Shown here: positions 19,213 through 30,111 of the stretch, piece after piece
Layout of the letters: each line of letters starts with the position of its first letter
How positions within the stretch are numbered: position 1 is the first letter of the stretch
From: Mammaliicoccus sp. Dog046
Lineage (GTDB): Bacteria > Bacillota > Bacilli > Staphylococcales > Staphylococcaceae
NCBI RefSeq assembly: GCF_034039665.1
Contig: NZ_CP120131.1
Location: forward strand, 1,412,446 to 1,476,445
Length of the DNA stretch: 64,000 bases
Direction of reading: 5' to 3'
Notes under the pieces: model-generated
The model's database searches: none
What the model was told of the DNA's origin: nothing
The model's input: the letters and a program-made list of their open reading frames with translations, nothing else
Position numbers and translations under genes: made by a program

Positions 19213-20190
19213 TTAATCATCCAAGAATTCCTTAATTGCTTTTTTATTTTTTTCTTTATCAATTTTAAGTACATCGCCACTCTCGATGTCAGTAGCATTC
19301 GTGTATGATCCTTTAACTGGGACTGTTAACGTTTGTATATTTTTATCGCCACGAGCTATGAAGCTTGCTCCTGTCTTATATATCGTTTGGTCATCTAAAT
19401 TCGTATTTACATAACCTCTTGCAATACCAGCTAATTTTGGTGCTTTAACAATGGAATTAAAACTTAGTAATTCTGATTTTAGTCCAGTCATTACTTGTTG
19501 TTGTCTTCTCACACGACCAAAGTCACCTTCTGCATCATGTCGAAATCTCGCATAACCTAATAATTCTTTCCCATTCAGATTATGTTGACCTTTTTTAAGA
19601 GAAACGCCTATTTTTTCAGACATATCCTTTTCAACATTGATAGGTACACCGTTTGGCGCAATTTCATCAACCATTTCTTCAAATCCATCAAAATCAATAA
19701 TTGCATAGTACTCAGGATCAATATCTAAATTCTTAATTAATGTCTTACGTAACAACTCTGGACCACCTAAAGAATAAGCAGCATTCATTTTATAGTTACG
19801 ATATCCACCAGGAATTTCAGAATAAATATCCCTCATAACTGAAACAATTTTGAGATCTTTTTTCAAATAATCGTATTGAACAATCATTATTGAATCTGTT
19901 CTTGGCTGTGAACTATCAACTTTACGATCTTCCCCTAACACGAGAACATTTACTTTGCCATCATTTCTAGTTGAACTGTGGAATTTATGTATTTGATGTT
20001 TTTTACCGTTATCTGTCGAAACCTTAAGTCCAGATTTATACGAAACATTAATATAAATGCCTAAAGCCACTAAAAGCAAAATAATACCTAAAATAATAAA
20101 AGGTCTCTTCTTGATTCTACGCTTTTTATTTCTTCGTGGTATTCCTGTTTGACGATTGTCATCTGATTCTGATTGATTTTGCGAAGTCAT
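19213..20190 (-). CDS. msrR: LytR-CpsA-Psr family protein MsrR
   Basis: LCP proteins attach wall teichoic acid and related polymers to peptidoglycan on the outer face of the membrane. The 325-residue frame from the ATG at 20190 (after AAAGGTTGG) has a basic cytoplasmic head rich in Arg/Lys and one membrane anchor (about residues 28-48). The LCP domain contains [32 protein letters not shown] and [20 protein letters not shown]. It is divergent from msrA, the arrangement I know for S. aureus msrR. The longer frame from 20262 lacks a ribosome site. Confidence 0.92.
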   Translation of the reverse strand: MTSQNQSESDDNRQTGIPRRNKKRRIKKRPFIILGIILLLVALGIYINVSYKSGLKVSTDNGKKHQIHKFHSSTRNDGKVNVLVLGEDRKVDSSQPRTDSIMIVQYDYLKKDLKIVSVMRDIYSEIPGGYRNYKMNAAYSLGGPELLRKTLIKNLDIDPEYYAIIDFDGFEEMVDEIAPNGVPINVEKDMSEKIGVSLKKGQHNLNGKELLGYARFRHDAEGDFGRVRRQQQVMTGLKSELLSFNSIVKAPKLAGIARGYVNTNLDDQTIYKTGASFIARGDKNIQTLTVPVKGSYTNATDIESGDVLKIDKEKNKKAIKEFLDD

Positions 20191-20344
20191 TGTTACCAAC
20201 CTTTTATCTTCAAAATTGAGTCTAATTATATTATAATGAAACTCATACATTAAGTTAACCAATTAATGCATTAAAAATCAAGAAAAATTGCAATACTGTT
20301 TAAAATATAGGACTTGAGACTGAATAAAGGATGGTAAAAATATA

Positions 20345-20848
20345 ATGAATATGAATAAAGCGTATTTCGCAGGTGGTTGCTTTTGGTGTATGGTCAAACC
20401 ATTCGATGAATATGAGGGTATAGACAAGGTTACTTCAGGATATATGGGTGGCACGACTGAGAACCCATCATATGAAGAAGTCAAAGAAGGTAAAACAGGT
20501 CATTTAGAAGTTGTAGAAATCCAATATGATGTTGCATTGTTCTCATACAATAGATTATTAGAAATCTATTTTGCTATCATTGATCCAACTGATGCGTATG
20601 GTCAATATCAGGATCGTGGTACTCAATATCAAACTGCAATCTTTTATACTAATGATGATCAAAAAAGACTTGCTGAAGAATATATCGATGAATTGAATCA
20701 GAAACTTCCAGAAGGTAAATCAGTAGTAACCAAATTATTACCATATAAACCTTTCTATGAAGCTGAAGATTATCATCAAGACTTCTACAAGAAAAACCCA
20801 GAAAGATATCAAGAAGAACAAGAGATAAGAAATCAATTAAAAAAATAA
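20345..20848 (+). CDS. msrA: Peptide methionine-S-sulfoxide reductase
   Basis: MsrA repairs the S epimer of methionine sulfoxide in proteins. The catalytic motif GGCFWC puts the sulfenic-acid cysteine at Cys12, with Cys15 close by. [43 protein letters not shown] and AEDYHQDFY complete the family pattern. No further cysteine is present in the 167-residue chain, so the recycling disulfide would use Cys15 or an external partner. dedA follows 31 bp downstream on the same strand and may be co-transcribed. Confidence 0.95.
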   Translation: MNMNKAYFAGGCFWCMVKPFDEYEGIDKVTSGYMGGTTENPSYEEVKEGKTGHLEVVEIQYDVALFSYNRLLEIYFAIIDPTDAYGQYQDRGTQYQTAIFYTNDDQKRLAEEYIDELNQKLPEGKSVVTKLLPYKPFYEAEDYHQDFYKKNPERYQEEQEIRNQLKK

Positions 20849-20879
20849 TAACTGAATAAGTTTTTTAAAGGAGCACAAC

Positions 20880-21497
20880 ATGGAACAATGGATTACCGAG
20901 TTTATGACTCAATATGGGTATATAGGGATTTTTGTACTGGTATTTTTAGAATACGTGATACACCCATTTCCTTCTGAAATCATTTTAACATTTGCTGGAT
21001 TTATGACTTCACAATCTGAGTTGAATATATATATCGTTTGTTTACTCGCTGTTATCGGCGCAGTATTGGGTTCCCTCGTATTATATGGTATCGGTGCATT
21101 AATTGGAGAAGAACGCTTATATCGCTTCATTAATAAACGTGGTAAATATATTGGAATCAAGACAAGTGATTTAGATAAAACAATTAAATGGTTAGATAAA
21201 TATGGTCATTGGGCGATCCTAATCGGAAGATTTATTCCCATAGTTAGAACGCTCATTTCTTTACCAGCTGGTATTACTAAAATGAATATCCCAGTATTTA
21301 TTCTTTTAACAGCAATTGGTACAGGTATGTGGAATATATTTTTAATTCTACTAGGTAAAGCATTAGGCAATCACTGGCATGAAATCTTATTATATGTTGG
21401 TATGTATTCTAAAGTATTCCTTATTATTATTGCCATCGCACTCATCTATGTTGCATACTTATGGTTCAAACGAATTAAAGCAACTAACGCAAGTTAA
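20880..21497 (+). CDS. DedA family membrane protein
   Basis: This 205-residue protein has five or six hydrophobic segments and the DedA/VTT signature: the re-entrant FPSEIILTFAGF near the N-terminus, then GRFIPIVRTLISLPAG around residues 117-132. DedA proteins flip phospholipids or undecaprenyl phosphate and support proton-motive force and antimicrobial-peptide tolerance. Which substrate applies here cannot be read from sequence. AAAGGAG precedes the start. It is followed by a terminator and the convergent mprF. Confidence 0.9.
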   Translation: MEQWITEFMTQYGYIGIFVLVFLEYVIHPFPSEIILTFAGFMTSQSELNIYIVCLLAVIGAVLGSLVLYGIGALIGEERLYRFINKRGKYIGIKTSDLDKTIKWLDKYGHWAILIGRFIPIVRTLISLPAGITKMNIPVFILLTAIGTGMWNIFLILLGKALGNHWHEILLYVGMYSKVFLIIIAIALIYVAYLWFKRIKATNAS

Positions 21498-21498
21498 C

Positions 21499-21544
21499 AA
21501 AATAAGAAGCATTCAACTATTTATGTTGAATGCTTCTTATTTTT
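21499..21544. terminator. Bidirectional terminator between dedA and mprF
   Basis: AAAATAAGAAGCATTCAAC pairs with GTTGAATGCTTCTTATTTT around a 7-base loop, between two convergent genes. Confidence 0.92.
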
Positions 21545-21555
21545 TGTTCATTAAT

Positions 21556-24084
21556 TTATTTATGATTAATCGTAAATGAAACTCTAATCAAGTTCCAAAG
21601 TAGTGAACTATATTTTCTATAAACTAAATAACGTGGCTCCCAATCAGGATGAAATTTCTGTTTATATTTTCTTAAACCTTGAAAACTGTATAATCCATTC
21701 ATATTTTCAAAGACTTTTGATGCTATCTTCTCTCTTAAATAGGCATGTTTATTTAACCCAACATTCGATAATGTAGCCATACCCATATTAAATTGTTGAT
21801 ATCCTTGTTCTTTCGCCCATAACAACATATGAATATATAATGCATCCATCATTGCTACATCAAGATCTTTGTTCCATCTAATTAAATCAACAGATACAGA
21901 TTGATTATAATTTGTATACATTAATGAACAGAATCCAGCAATTTCTTGATTACTATTTCGAAGTACTGCTATTGGTGCTTTGTTTAAATAATCTTTCTCA
22001 AATGCACCGACAGAGAAACACATTTCTTTCTTATCTCCTAACCAATGTTCACTAATTGATTCTAACATCTTAAAGTCTTCTTGATTGTATGGTGCTTCTA
22101 TCATTTCAAAATAATAACCATCCGATTCTAATTTATTGTAAGTTGCACGCATACCCCTTTTTTTCTTGCCTGCAAGACTAAAATCTTCTAAATCTATTAA
22201 AGCTTCTTCACCAAGTTTAAAGAATACATTACCGTACTCATGATACATAGATAATAATTTACTTTGTACTTGATAGAAAATAATATCATGACCTAAAAAT
22301 GTCATTTGATCATAAAATGTACTTAACGTTTCATTAAATTTATCACTGTTACCAACTGGATCTCCTAATACAATTATCGCATTCATGGTCTGACGATACA
22401 TAAGAAACACATCTTCGTCTTCATTTAAATAAAATGACTTGTCACCTGTAAATGCAAGATGACTTACGTATGAACCTTGATAATCATTAATAATACTTTC
22501 AATTTTTTCATGATCCACTTTTGTATCTAATAATTTATGATATTTTTTAGATAAGACGAAAGTAATAAATATACCAATTACACAAAGTAACGCTAATACA
22601 ATCCAAAACATTGAAAATACAGCATATTTATCAAACTTAGTAACCTCATGTGGATAAATTTTCAAATAATCTATTGTTATAAGACGATTAAAAATAAACA
22701 TCGTAATGATTAATATACCACTTAGCAAAATTTTAACTGGTGTTAATATCTTTTTAACCCTAACTGCTTTTTTATAACCAATAAATAAGAGTACTAATAA
22801 GATTGTTAACCAAATAAATGAGATTATGGTACTATTCGTGATAATAGAAACAACTAACATAATGATTACAGATATAATACTCATTAAAATAGATCTCATC
22901 GTTCCTGACATTACACCTTTTGCACATATCAATAGCATTAAAGTTGCTGCCGTATGTAATGCTAAAATAACAGAATAAAACGTGTAATGATGAGAATAAA
23001 TGGCGTCGTATAAAATAAAGATATGATTAAAGTAAAGTACAAACCCAGTTATTCCAGATAACAAACCTAAAGACAATGTTGGAATCTTTGCAACAAAATC
23101 TTTTTGTATAGATTTAAGTACCGAAGTTGTATCCACTGCTGGCGTGTAAAATTTACTTTCTTCAATATATTGCTTAGCTGTACTACCAAATTCAAATGTA
23201 GACAATCCTAATGCAATAATAAATGGGAAGAAATAATACGCTACTCTATACAATAGTAAAGCAAGGAGTACTTGTTCTTCCGGTACACCTAGAGATTTAA
23301 TACCTAGTAGTATCACTAAATCAAATGCACCAAAGCCACCTGGTATCATACTTATCAGTCCTGATAATGCTGCGATAACAAAAATACCAACTAAATGTGT
23401 ATAATCCACTTGTATGTGAAGTGCTAATAAAATCACATATAACAAGTAACTCGCTGCTAACCATTCTAAAGCAGACACAATCGTAAATTTAATTCCTAAA
23501 AATTTATCTTTAGGTGTCGGTGATTTTAAATATGAAAATACGATAAACAAAGGTAAAAACAAACTACCAACGTATAACACAATCTTTGCCCATGAAATAT
23601 TAGTCAAAAGCGAGTCTGCTTTAAATACATGTAATACGATTAAAACACAAAGCAAACTCAACCCACTTAACATAGAAACTAATAATAAAGATACACTTTT
23701 GATTAATACCTTTTTATCTTGTGCTTCATTTCGATATGAATACACACGTAAACCAGCACCAATCAATCCACCAAACCCTAATATACTATTAAATGTATTA
23801 ATGATATAACTAATTGAAAGTACTTTTAAAATAGGTAGTTTTAATTTTAATGATTGCTTAAGCATAATGTCATATAAAGACAGTACCCCTACTGAAAGTA
23901 CACCTAAAATGATTATACCTACAAAGTAAAAAGTATTCATTTCTCTTAATAGCACGATCGTCTTTTTAAAGTCAATTTTATCAAGCTCGTTATGTAATGT
24001 ATAAATAACTATTACTAAAATAATACAGATAAATAAAAATTTTAAAAACTGAAATAGATTCTTTCGATTAAATATGTGACTCAA
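21556..24084 (-). CDS. mprF: Lysylphosphatidylglycerol synthetase/flippase MprF
   Basis: MprF adds lysine from Lys-tRNA to phosphatidylglycerol and flips the product outward, reducing surface negative charge and protecting against cationic peptides and daptomycin. The 842-residue protein has an N-terminal flippase half with many membrane helices (IPGGFGAFDLVILLG is a family landmark) and further helices to about residue 510. The C-terminal GNAT-like synthase half contains FLMYRQTMNAIIVLGDPVG, KKRGMRATYNKL, DLIRW and FNMGMATLSNVG. The start is TTG directly after AAGGTGG with almost no spacing, so the exact start is uncertain. Confidence 0.95.
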   Translation of the reverse strand: MSHIFNRKNLFQFLKFLFICIILVIVIYTLHNELDKIDFKKTIVLLREMNTFYFVGIIILGVLSVGVLSLYDIMLKQSLKLKLPILKVLSISYIINTFNSILGFGGLIGAGLRVYSYRNEAQDKKVLIKSVSLLLVSMLSGLSLLCVLIVLHVFKADSLLTNISWAKIVLYVGSLFLPLFIVFSYLKSPTPKDKFLGIKFTIVSALEWLAASYLLYVILLALHIQVDYTHLVGIFVIAALSGLISMIPGGFGAFDLVILLGIKSLGVPEEQVLLALLLYRVAYYFFPFIIALGLSTFEFGSTAKQYIEESKFYTPAVDTTSVLKSIQKDFVAKIPTLSLGLLSGITGFVLYFNHIFILYDAIYSHHYTFYSVILALHTAATLMLLICAKGVMSGTMRSILMSIISVIIMLVVSIITNSTIISFIWLTILLVLLFIGYKKAVRVKKILTPVKILLSGILIITMFIFNRLITIDYLKIYPHEVTKFDKYAVFSMFWIVLALLCVIGIFITFVLSKKYHKLLDTKVDHEKIESIINDYQGSYVSHLAFTGDKSFYLNEDEDVFLMYRQTMNAIIVLGDPVGNSDKFNETLSTFYDQMTFLGHDIIFYQVQSKLLSMYHEYGNVFFKLGEEALIDLEDFSLAGKKKRGMRATYNKLESDGYYFEMIEAPYNQEDFKMLESISEHWLGDKKEMCFSVGAFEKDYLNKAPIAVLRNSNQEIAGFCSLMYTNYNQSVSVDLIRWNKDLDVAMMDALYIHMLLWAKEQGYQQFNMGMATLSNVGLNKHAYLREKIASKVFENMNGLYSFQGLRKYKQKFHPDWEPRYLVYRKYSSLLWNLIRVSFTINHK

Positions 24085-24152
24085 CCACCTTTCAAGCTTC
24101 TTTCCCTACCAAATAATACCATAGTTAAAAGAATAATTAAATTTTAAACAAA

Positions 24153-24196
24153 AAACCTTACTATCTTTGTATTCAAATAAAAAGACAGCAAGGTTT
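24153..24196 (-). terminator. Terminator upstream of the AI-2E-family gene stop
   Basis: On the minus strand the hairpin arms are AAACCTTGCTGTCTTT and AAAGATAGTAAGGTTT, with two mismatches and a T run after. It ends the transcript of the AI-2E-family gene immediately before mprF. Confidence 0.82.
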
Positions 24197-24200
24197 GTTA

Positions 24201-25406
24201 TTATACTTTTTCGTTTATGATTTCATCATCATCAAATTCATATGGCCCAGCTTCATCTTGATAATACTTATTATAACGACGTTTAAATAAAGTGAAAAGA
24301 TGTGAAACAATTACTTTTAATATCGCATATGTTGGAATACCAAGGATAACACCTAATATGCCGACTAAATTACCAGCACATAAAAGAACAAATATAATTG
24401 TTAAAGGATGTATTTGCATCGTTTTCCCCATGATATTTGGTGATATAAAATGCCCTTCTAAAAATTGAACAGCTGCCCATACAATGGCTAGTTTCAACAA
24501 CATAAATGGTGAATCAATCGCAGCTAACACAATAGCTGGTGAAATTGCGATGATAGGTCCCAAATAAGGAACAACACTTGTTACAGCAGCGATACTTGCT
24601 AATGTTAATGCATAATCTAAACCTATAATAGAATAGCCAATAAACAATAATATACCGATACATAAAGCAACAATCATCTGTCCTTGAATATATGAACCTA
24701 CTTGAACATTCATTTTATCAATCAAATCGTGTGTATCTTTTCTAAACTTTGGAGGCATTAAACTAATAATGTAGTTTCTAAATCTTTCTCCATCTTTAAG
24801 TAAGAAAAATAATACAAATGGAAATGTAATGATTACGACAACGACATGCGTGATCGTAGATACAAATGAATGAAATTTGTTACCAAAATCTCCAACTGAA
24901 TTAGAAATCTTTTTAGGAATATCACTGAAGTTTTGTTGTAACCAGTTTTGAGCTTGAGTAATATAATCTGCTACAAATGAATTCTGAGAAAACTCTTCTA
25001 TTTTCAAACTAAATTCATGAACATATGTAGGTAAATTTTTAGTCAAACTTTGTACTTGTTCCTGAACAACTGGTATTAATAAAGTTACAACAAGTGTCAT
25101 TGCACCAATAATGGCAAGTAATAAAATGATAATTCCCCATAGCCTTGGTACATTAAGTTTCTCCATAAAATTAATAATGGGATTAAATAAATAAAAAGCT
25201 ATAAAGGCAACTATAATAGGTCCAATTAATGTTGTAGTTACTGTGACTAATGGTTTAAAAATAAATGAAACATTTTGGAATATAAAAATTGTTAAGCCAA
25301 TTAAGATTAATAATCCTAATATAAAGTAAATATCTCTACCACCAAAGAATTTCATAAAACGTGTGGTTTTATTGAGTGTATCACTTTGTTTTGTATCTCT
25401 TTGCAA
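24201..25406 (-). CDS. AI-2E family transporter (PerM/TqsA type permease)
   Basis: This 401-residue protein has about eight hydrophobic segments: two pairs in the first 110 residues, then a periplasm-like amphipathic region (about 115-185), then four or five more helices. Landmarks are GQMIVALCIGILLFIGYSIIG, VVPYLGPIIAISPA and EGHFISPNIMGKTMQIHPL. The acidic C-terminal tail is cytoplasmic. Family members include the AI-2 exporter TqsA and sodium/proton antiporters, so substrate cannot be assigned. It is monocistronic. Confidence 0.85.
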   Translation of the reverse strand: MQRDTKQSDTLNKTTRFMKFFGGRDIYFILGLLILIGLTIFIFQNVSFIFKPLVTVTTTLIGPIIVAFIAFYLFNPIINFMEKLNVPRLWGIIILLLAIIGAMTLVVTLLIPVVQEQVQSLTKNLPTYVHEFSLKIEEFSQNSFVADYITQAQNWLQQNFSDIPKKISNSVGDFGNKFHSFVSTITHVVVVIITFPFVLFFLLKDGERFRNYIISLMPPKFRKDTHDLIDKMNVQVGSYIQGQMIVALCIGILLFIGYSIIGLDYALTLASIAAVTSVVPYLGPIIAISPAIVLAAIDSPFMLLKLAIVWAAVQFLEGHFISPNIMGKTMQIHPLTIIFVLLCAGNLVGILGVILGIPTYAILKVIVSHLFTLFKRRYNKYYQDEAGPYEFDDDEIINEKV

Positions 25407-25532
25407 AAAATGACCTCCTAATAAACATGTATTAGTTATTATACCCTATTCACAGAACTTTAAAAACAAATTTTAACAATAACACTTTACATAATATAAT
25501 TATAATGATTTAAATCATACAAAAATAAAACA

Positions 25533-25566
25533 CACCATAAAAGAGATTATACGCTCTTTTATGGTG
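25533..25566 (-). terminator. Terminator of glcB
   Basis: CACCATAAAAGAG/CTCTTTTATGGTG with an 8-base loop. On the minus strand the hairpin is followed by TGTTTTATTTTT. It lies just past the glcB stop. Confidence 0.9.
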
Positions 25567-25579
25567 CGTTTTGTTTTGA

Positions 25580-27643
25580 TTACTTAACAACTAAAATTTT
25601 ATCACCTTGTTCTACTTTTCCAGTGACTAATGTTTCTAGTGTTGCGTCGTTTAAGTTTGTTACTACAATTGGTGTCACTGTGCTGTCTGCGTTTTCTTTA
25701 ATGTAATCTAAATCAACTTTCATCAATGGTTGGCCTTTAACGATGTCTGTATCAGGTTCAGCTAATATTTCAAACCCTTTACCTTCAAGTTTTACAGTTT
25801 CTAAACCAAAGTGGATTAACAATTCTACACCATCACTTGATTCTAAACCAATGGCATGTTTTGTAGGGAATGTCATTTTTAATTTACCATCAAATGGTGC
25901 TACAACTTCCCCAGTTTCAGGAATGATTGCAATTCCATCGCCCATCATTTTCTCTGAGAAGACTTTATCTGGTACTTCAGTGATACTAACTACTTCACCT
26001 TTAATTGGTGAGTAAATCGTTGCGCCACCTTCTGCTAAGATTGCTGCACTTTCTTGATCGCCTTCTTCAGTCACTGTTGTTTCCTCAGGTTTACTAATTT
26101 CGCCTGAAATAATACGTGCCATATCATGTTTAATTTGGTCAGATTTAGGACCGAAGATTGCTTGTATATTGTTACCTACTTCAAGTACACCTGAAGCACC
26201 TAAACTTTTTAATTCATTTTTATTTACTTCTGATTTATTTAACACTTCAACACGTAATCTCGTGATACATGCATCTAAATGTTTAATATTTTCTTTTCCA
26301 CCCATTGCATCTAATACATCGAATGGTAATTCAGCAACTGTACTGTTACGTGTTTCTGTTTCTTCAACTTCTCTACCAGGTGTTTTTAAGTTGAATTTCT
26401 TAATCGCAAATGTAAATAAGAAGTAGTAAACAAGTGCATAAATAATACCTACTGGAATAACAAGTAATGCATTTGTTCTATCCCAGTTTAATAAACCATA
26501 TAATACATAATCAATAAATCCACCTGAGAATGTCATACCGATTTGTACATGTAATAAATGCATCACTAAGAATGATGTACCCGCTAATAATACATGAATA
26601 CCGTATAGAACTGGTGCTACAAATAAGAATGAGAATTCTAATGGTTCAGTAATACCTGTTAAGAACGAAGTTAATGCTGCTGATAACATTAAACCACCAA
26701 CAATTTTTTTACGTTCTGGACGTGCTTGACGATAAATTGCAAATGCTGCTGCTGGTAAACCAAACATCATGAATGGATATTTACCAGTTGTAAATGCGCC
26801 TGCTGTGAATGGTACACCATCTTTAACTTGTGCCATAAAGATACGTTGGTCACCACGAACTAACTCGCCAGCTTTATTGACGTAACTACCAAATTCAAAC
26901 CAGAATGGTGAATAGAATATATGATGTAAACCAAATGGAATTAATGATCGTTCTATAACACCAAATATAAATGTCGTTAATGCTAAGTTCTTATCTAATA
27001 AGAATGTAGATAAGTTATTTAATCCTTCTTGAATTGGTGGCCAAGCAAATGAAAGAACGATACCTGCCACAATTGCTACTAATGAAGTGATGATTGGTAC
27101 AAATCGTTTACCCGCAAAGAACCCTAAAAATGCTGGTAAATTAATATTAAAGTACTTGTTATAACACCAAGCTGCCAGTGCACCCATGATAATACCGCCA
27201 AATACACCTGTTTGTAATGTTGGTATACCTAGTACTAAAGCATGTGCTGGATCTTTAGCTGTTTGACCTAAAGTTTTAACGCCATCTGCGTAACTAAAGA
27301 TATCATCAATTGTAATACCTTTTACAACACCCATCGTTGTATTCATAATTAAATATCCAACAAGTGCTGCTAAACCTGCAACGCCATCTCCACCTGCTAA
27401 ACCAAGTGCAGTACCTATCGCAAATAGTAATGGTAAATTATCAAATATAATTTGACCTGATGATTCCATGACAGATGCAATCATTACAATAGCATCTGTT
27501 TTTAACCAAGGCGCAATTTCTACGAATTGATCATTTTGCATTGCATTCCCGAATGCTAGTAAAATCCCCGCTGCTGGTAATATCGCAACTGGTAACATTA
27601 ATGCTTTACCAATACGTTGCAATTGACCGAAAAACTTCTTAAA
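25580..27643 (-). CDS. glcB: Glucose-type PTS permease EIICBA, second copy (GlcB-like)
   Basis: The 687-residue protein is a fused PTS enzyme II. The EIIC membrane domain spans about residues 1-420 with the [14 protein letters not shown] substrate loop. EIIB carries the phospho-cysteine in [16 protein letters not shown] carries the phospho-histidine His611 in LLIHFGLE and a second His in [10 protein letters not shown] start at 27643 ([21 protein letters not shown]), as in the sister gene, after GGAGG. The longer frame from 27715 includes the leader terminator. Its B and A domains are almost identical to those of glcA, while the C domain differs more, suggesting duplication with specificity drift. 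In S. carnosus the pair takes up glucose and glucosides. Confidence 0.9.
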   Translation of the reverse strand, partial: FKKFFGQLQRIGKALMLPVAILPAAGILLAFGNAMQNDQFVEIAPWLKTDAIVMIASVMESSGQIIFDNLPLLFAIGTALGLAGGDGVAGLAALVGYLIMNTTMGVVKGITIDDIFSYADGVKTLGQTAKDPAHALVLGIPTLQTGVFGGIIMGALAAWCYNKYFNINLPAFLGFFAGKRFVPIITSLVAIVAGIVLSFAWPPIQEGLNNLSTFLLDKNLALTTFIFGVIERSLIPFGLHHIFYSPFWFEFGSYVNKAGELVRGDQRIFMAQVKDGVPFTAGAFTTGKYPFMMFGLPAAAFAIYRQARPERKKIVGGLMLSAALTSFLTGITEPLEFSFLFVAPVLYGIHVLLAGTSFLVMHLLHVQIGMTFSGGFIDYVLYGLLNWDRTNALLVIPVGIIYALVYYFLFTFAIKKFNLKTPGREVEETETRNSTVAELPFDVLDAMGGKENIKHLDACITRLRVEVLNKSEVNKNELKSLGASGVLEVGNNIQAIFGPKSDQIKHDMARIISGEISKPEETTVTEEGDQESAAILAEGGATIYSPIKGEVVSITEVPDKVFSEKMMGDGIAIIPETGEVVAPFDGKLKMTFPTKHAIGLESSDGVELLIHFGLETVKLEGKGFEILAEPDTDIVKGQPLMKVDLDYIKENADSTVTPIVVTNLNDATLETLVTGKVEQGDKILVVK

Positions 27644-27689
27644 CATATAAAAACCCTCCAATTTGTTTAACTTTATAAATTTAGCCACG

Positions 27690-27766
27690 AAAAAAGGCAT
27701 GAGCAAATAAAACATATCTGATTAAGATAAGTTATTTGCTCATGCCTGATCGAATCAGTAACACGC
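27690..27766 (-). promoter_or_regulatory. GlcT antitermination leader (RAT plus terminator) of glcB
   Basis: On the minus strand a RAT-type sequence runs GCGTGTTACTGATTCGATCA and on into GGCATGAG (27739-27766). It overlaps the 5' arm of a terminator, GGCATGAGCAAATAA/TTATTTGCTCATGCC with six T (27690-27746). Binding of unphosphorylated-EII-controlled GlcT to the RAT should block the terminator when glucose is transported. The same leader occurs before glcA with one base different in the RAT. Confidence 0.9.
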
Positions 27767-27844
27767 AATTTATAAGTTATTTTTAAAGTGTTCGATTTCA
27801 TCATTTAAACTGTCCAATATCAAACACACTTACTTTCCTGATAG

Positions 27845-27874
27845 ATTATACCACATATAATATAGCGCTTACAA
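27845..27874 (-). promoter_or_regulatory. Promoter of glcB with overlapping cre-like site
   Basis: The minus strand reads TTGTAA (27869-27874), an 18-base spacer and TATAAT (27845-27850), with TG one base before the -10. The sequence TGTAAGCGCTATAT (27860-27873), overlapping the -35 and spacer, resembles a CcpA cre site but lacks the final CA. The promoter is well supported; CcpA control is a weaker inference. Confidence 0.7.
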
Positions 27875-27895
27875 TAAGAATTTTAAAATAATTAA

Positions 27896-27940
27896 AAACA
27901 ACGTTCACACAATGACAATTGCATTATGTGAACGTTGTTT
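27896..27940 (-). terminator. Terminator of glcA
   Basis: The minus strand AAACAACGTTCACATAATG arm pairs with CATTGTGTGAACGTTGTTT with one mismatch. A T/A-rich tract follows. It separates glcA from the glcB promoter, so the two permeases can be transcribed independently. Confidence 0.9.
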
Positions 27941-27961
27941 TACTTTATAAAACGATTAATA

Positions 27962-29989
27962 TTACTTAACGACTAATATTTTGTCACCTTGTTCTACTTT
28001 ACCAATAACAAGTGTATTTAATGTTGCGTCGTTTAAGTTTGTGACAACAATTGGTGTCACTGTGCTGTCTGCGTTTTCTTTAATATAGTCTAAATCAACT
28101 TTCATTAATGGTTGACCTTTAACGATGTCTGTATCAGCTTCAGCTAAAATTTCAAACCCTTTACCTTCAAGTTTAACAGTTTCTAAACCGAAGTGGATTA
28201 ACAATTCTACGCCATCCGTTGATTCTAAACCGATCGCATGTTTTGTAGGGAATGTCATTTTTAATTTGCCATCAAATGGTGCTACAACTTCTCCAGTTTC
28301 AGGAATGATTGCAATACCATCACCCATCATTTTTTCTGAGAACACTTTATCTGGTACTTCTGTAATACTGATTACTTCACCTTTAATTGGTGAATAAATC
28401 GTTGCGCCACCTTCTGCTAAGATTGCTGCGCTTTCTTGATCGCCTTCTTCAGTCACTGTTGTTTCTTCAGGTTTTGTGATTTCACCTGAAATAATGCGTG
28501 CCATATCATGTTTAATTTGGTCAGATTTAGGACCGAAAATTGCTTGAACGTTGTTACCTACTTCAAGTACACCTGAAGCACCTAAACTTTTCAACTCTTC
28601 TTTGTTAACTTCTGATTTATTTAACACTTCAACACGTAATCTTGTAATACACGCATCTAAGTGTTTAATGTTTTCTTTTCCACCCATTGCATCTAATACA
28701 TCAAATGGTAATTCACTTGTAGAAACAACTTTTGCTTGTTGTTGATTCTCTTCGCGACCTGGTGTTTTGTAATTGAATTTAGAAATAAAGAATCTAAATA
28801 CAAAGTAGTAAATGACAGCATAAACTAATCCAACTGGAATAACGAGCCACCATGCTGTTTTTCCTTGAAGGATACCGAATGTGAAGAAATCAATAAATCC
28901 TCCTGAGAATGTATAACCTAGATGTAAATCTAATAAATAAAGTATTAAGAATGATAACCCATCTAAGACTGCATGTATAAAGAATAATAATGGAGCTACA
29001 AATAAGAATGAAAATTCTAATGGTTCAGTAATACCTGTTAAGAATGATGTTAATGCTGCTGATCCCATTAAACCTGCAACAACTTTTTTATTTTCTGGTT
29101 TCGCTGTGTGATAGATTGCTAATGCTGCTGCTGGCAGACCAAACATCATTACAGGGAACTCACCTTGCATAAATTTACCTGCAGTTAACTTCACGTTATC
29201 AGCTATTTGTGCTTGGAAAATTGATAAATCACCATGAACAACTTTTCCTGCAGCAGTTGTATATGATCCAAATTCAAACCAGAATGGTGCGTGGAATATG
29301 TGATGTAAACCAAATGGAATTAATAAACGTTTAATAAATCCAAATAGAAATACTGCTAATCCACCGTTTGCATCAATCAAGCTCGTTGAAAATGCATTTA
29401 AACCGAATTGTACATGTGGCCAAATCCATGCCATTAAAAATGCTAATAAGAATGACGAAGCTGCCATTACAATTGGAACAAAACGTTTACCAGCAAAGAA
29501 TCCTAAATATGAAGGTAACGTTATATTATAGAATTTGTTATAACACCAAGCGGCAAGTGCACCAATGATAATACCACCGAACACACCTGTTTGTAATGTT
29601 GGAATACCAAGTACAGATGCATATCCTGGATTTTCAGCATTAATATCATCTGCCGTAATACCTAAGAATTGCCCCATAGTCATATTCAATACTAAATAAC
29701 CTACAAATGCTGCGATTGCTGCAACACCATCTCCACCTGCTAAACCTATTGCTACACCCATAGCAAATAGCATTGGCAAGTTATCAAATATGATACTACC
29801 TGCACTCTTCATTAAATCTGAAATCATGACGATTGTGTCATTTGCTAAAAACGGCATGACTTCAACTAAGTTTGGCGTTTGCATCGCTGATCCAAAAGCC
29901 AAAAGCAAACCTGCTGCTGGTAAAATCGCAACTGGTAACATTAACGCTTTACCAATACGTTGCAATTGACCAAAAAACTTCTTGAACAT
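27962..29989 (-). CDS. glcA: Glucose-specific PTS permease EIICBA (GlcA)
   Basis: The 675-residue protein has EIIC (about 1-405), EIIB (phospho-cysteine in [12 protein letters not shown]) and EIIA (His599 in LLIHFGLE) in one chain, the ptsG arrangement. It opens [21 protein letters not shown] after GAGG. Length and context match GlcA of the S. carnosus glcT-glcA-glcB cluster as I recall it. It lies directly downstream of glcT with the RAT/terminator in the 122-bp gap. Substrate is glucose by homology; PEP-dependent phosphorylation occurs during uptake at the membrane. Confidence 0.93.
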   Translation of the reverse strand: MFKKFFGQLQRIGKALMLPVAILPAAGLLLAFGSAMQTPNLVEVMPFLANDTIVMISDLMKSAGSIIFDNLPMLFAMGVAIGLAGGDGVAAIAAFVGYLVLNMTMGQFLGITADDINAENPGYASVLGIPTLQTGVFGGIIIGALAAWCYNKFYNITLPSYLGFFAGKRFVPIVMAASSFLLAFLMAWIWPHVQFGLNAFSTSLIDANGGLAVFLFGFIKRLLIPFGLHHIFHAPFWFEFGSYTTAAGKVVHGDLSIFQAQIADNVKLTAGKFMQGEFPVMMFGLPAAALAIYHTAKPENKKVVAGLMGSAALTSFLTGITEPLEFSFLFVAPLLFFIHAVLDGLSFLILYLLDLHLGYTFSGGFIDFFTFGILQGKTAWWLVIPVGLVYAVIYYFVFRFFISKFNYKTPGREENQQQAKVVSTSELPFDVLDAMGGKENIKHLDACITRLRVEVLNKSEVNKEELKSLGASGVLEVGNNVQAIFGPKSDQIKHDMARIISGEITKPEETTVTEEGDQESAAILAEGGATIYSPIKGEVISITEVPDKVFSEKMMGDGIAIIPETGEVVAPFDGKLKMTFPTKHAIGLESTDGVELLIHFGLETVKLEGKGFEILAEADTDIVKGQPLMKVDLDYIKENADSTVTPIVVTNLNDATLNTLVIGKVEQGDKILVVK

Positions 29990-30031
29990 TTAAAAATACC
30001 TCCTCATTTTTTACTTATAAATCGTCGCATG

Positions 30032-30108
30032 AAAAAAGGCATGAGCAAATAAAACATATCTGATTAAGATAAGTTATTTGCTCATGCCTGATCGTATCAG
30101 TAACACGC
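30032..30108 (-). promoter_or_regulatory. GlcT antitermination leader (RAT plus terminator) of glcA
   Basis: The RAT-like GCGTGTTACTGATACGATCA continuing into GGCATGAG (30081-30108) overlaps a terminator, GGCATGAGCAAATAA/TTATTTGCTCATGCC followed by six T (30032-30088). It begins only 3 bp past the glcT stop. Transcription must therefore come either from glcT read-through or from a promoter inside the glcT coding region. Confidence 0.92.
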
Positions 30109-30111
30109 GAT

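Noticed and set aside
20278-20484. Minus-strand frame of 68 codons over the msrA start
   Set aside because: Overlaps the msrA/msrR promoter region and the MsrA active-site coding sequence; no support.
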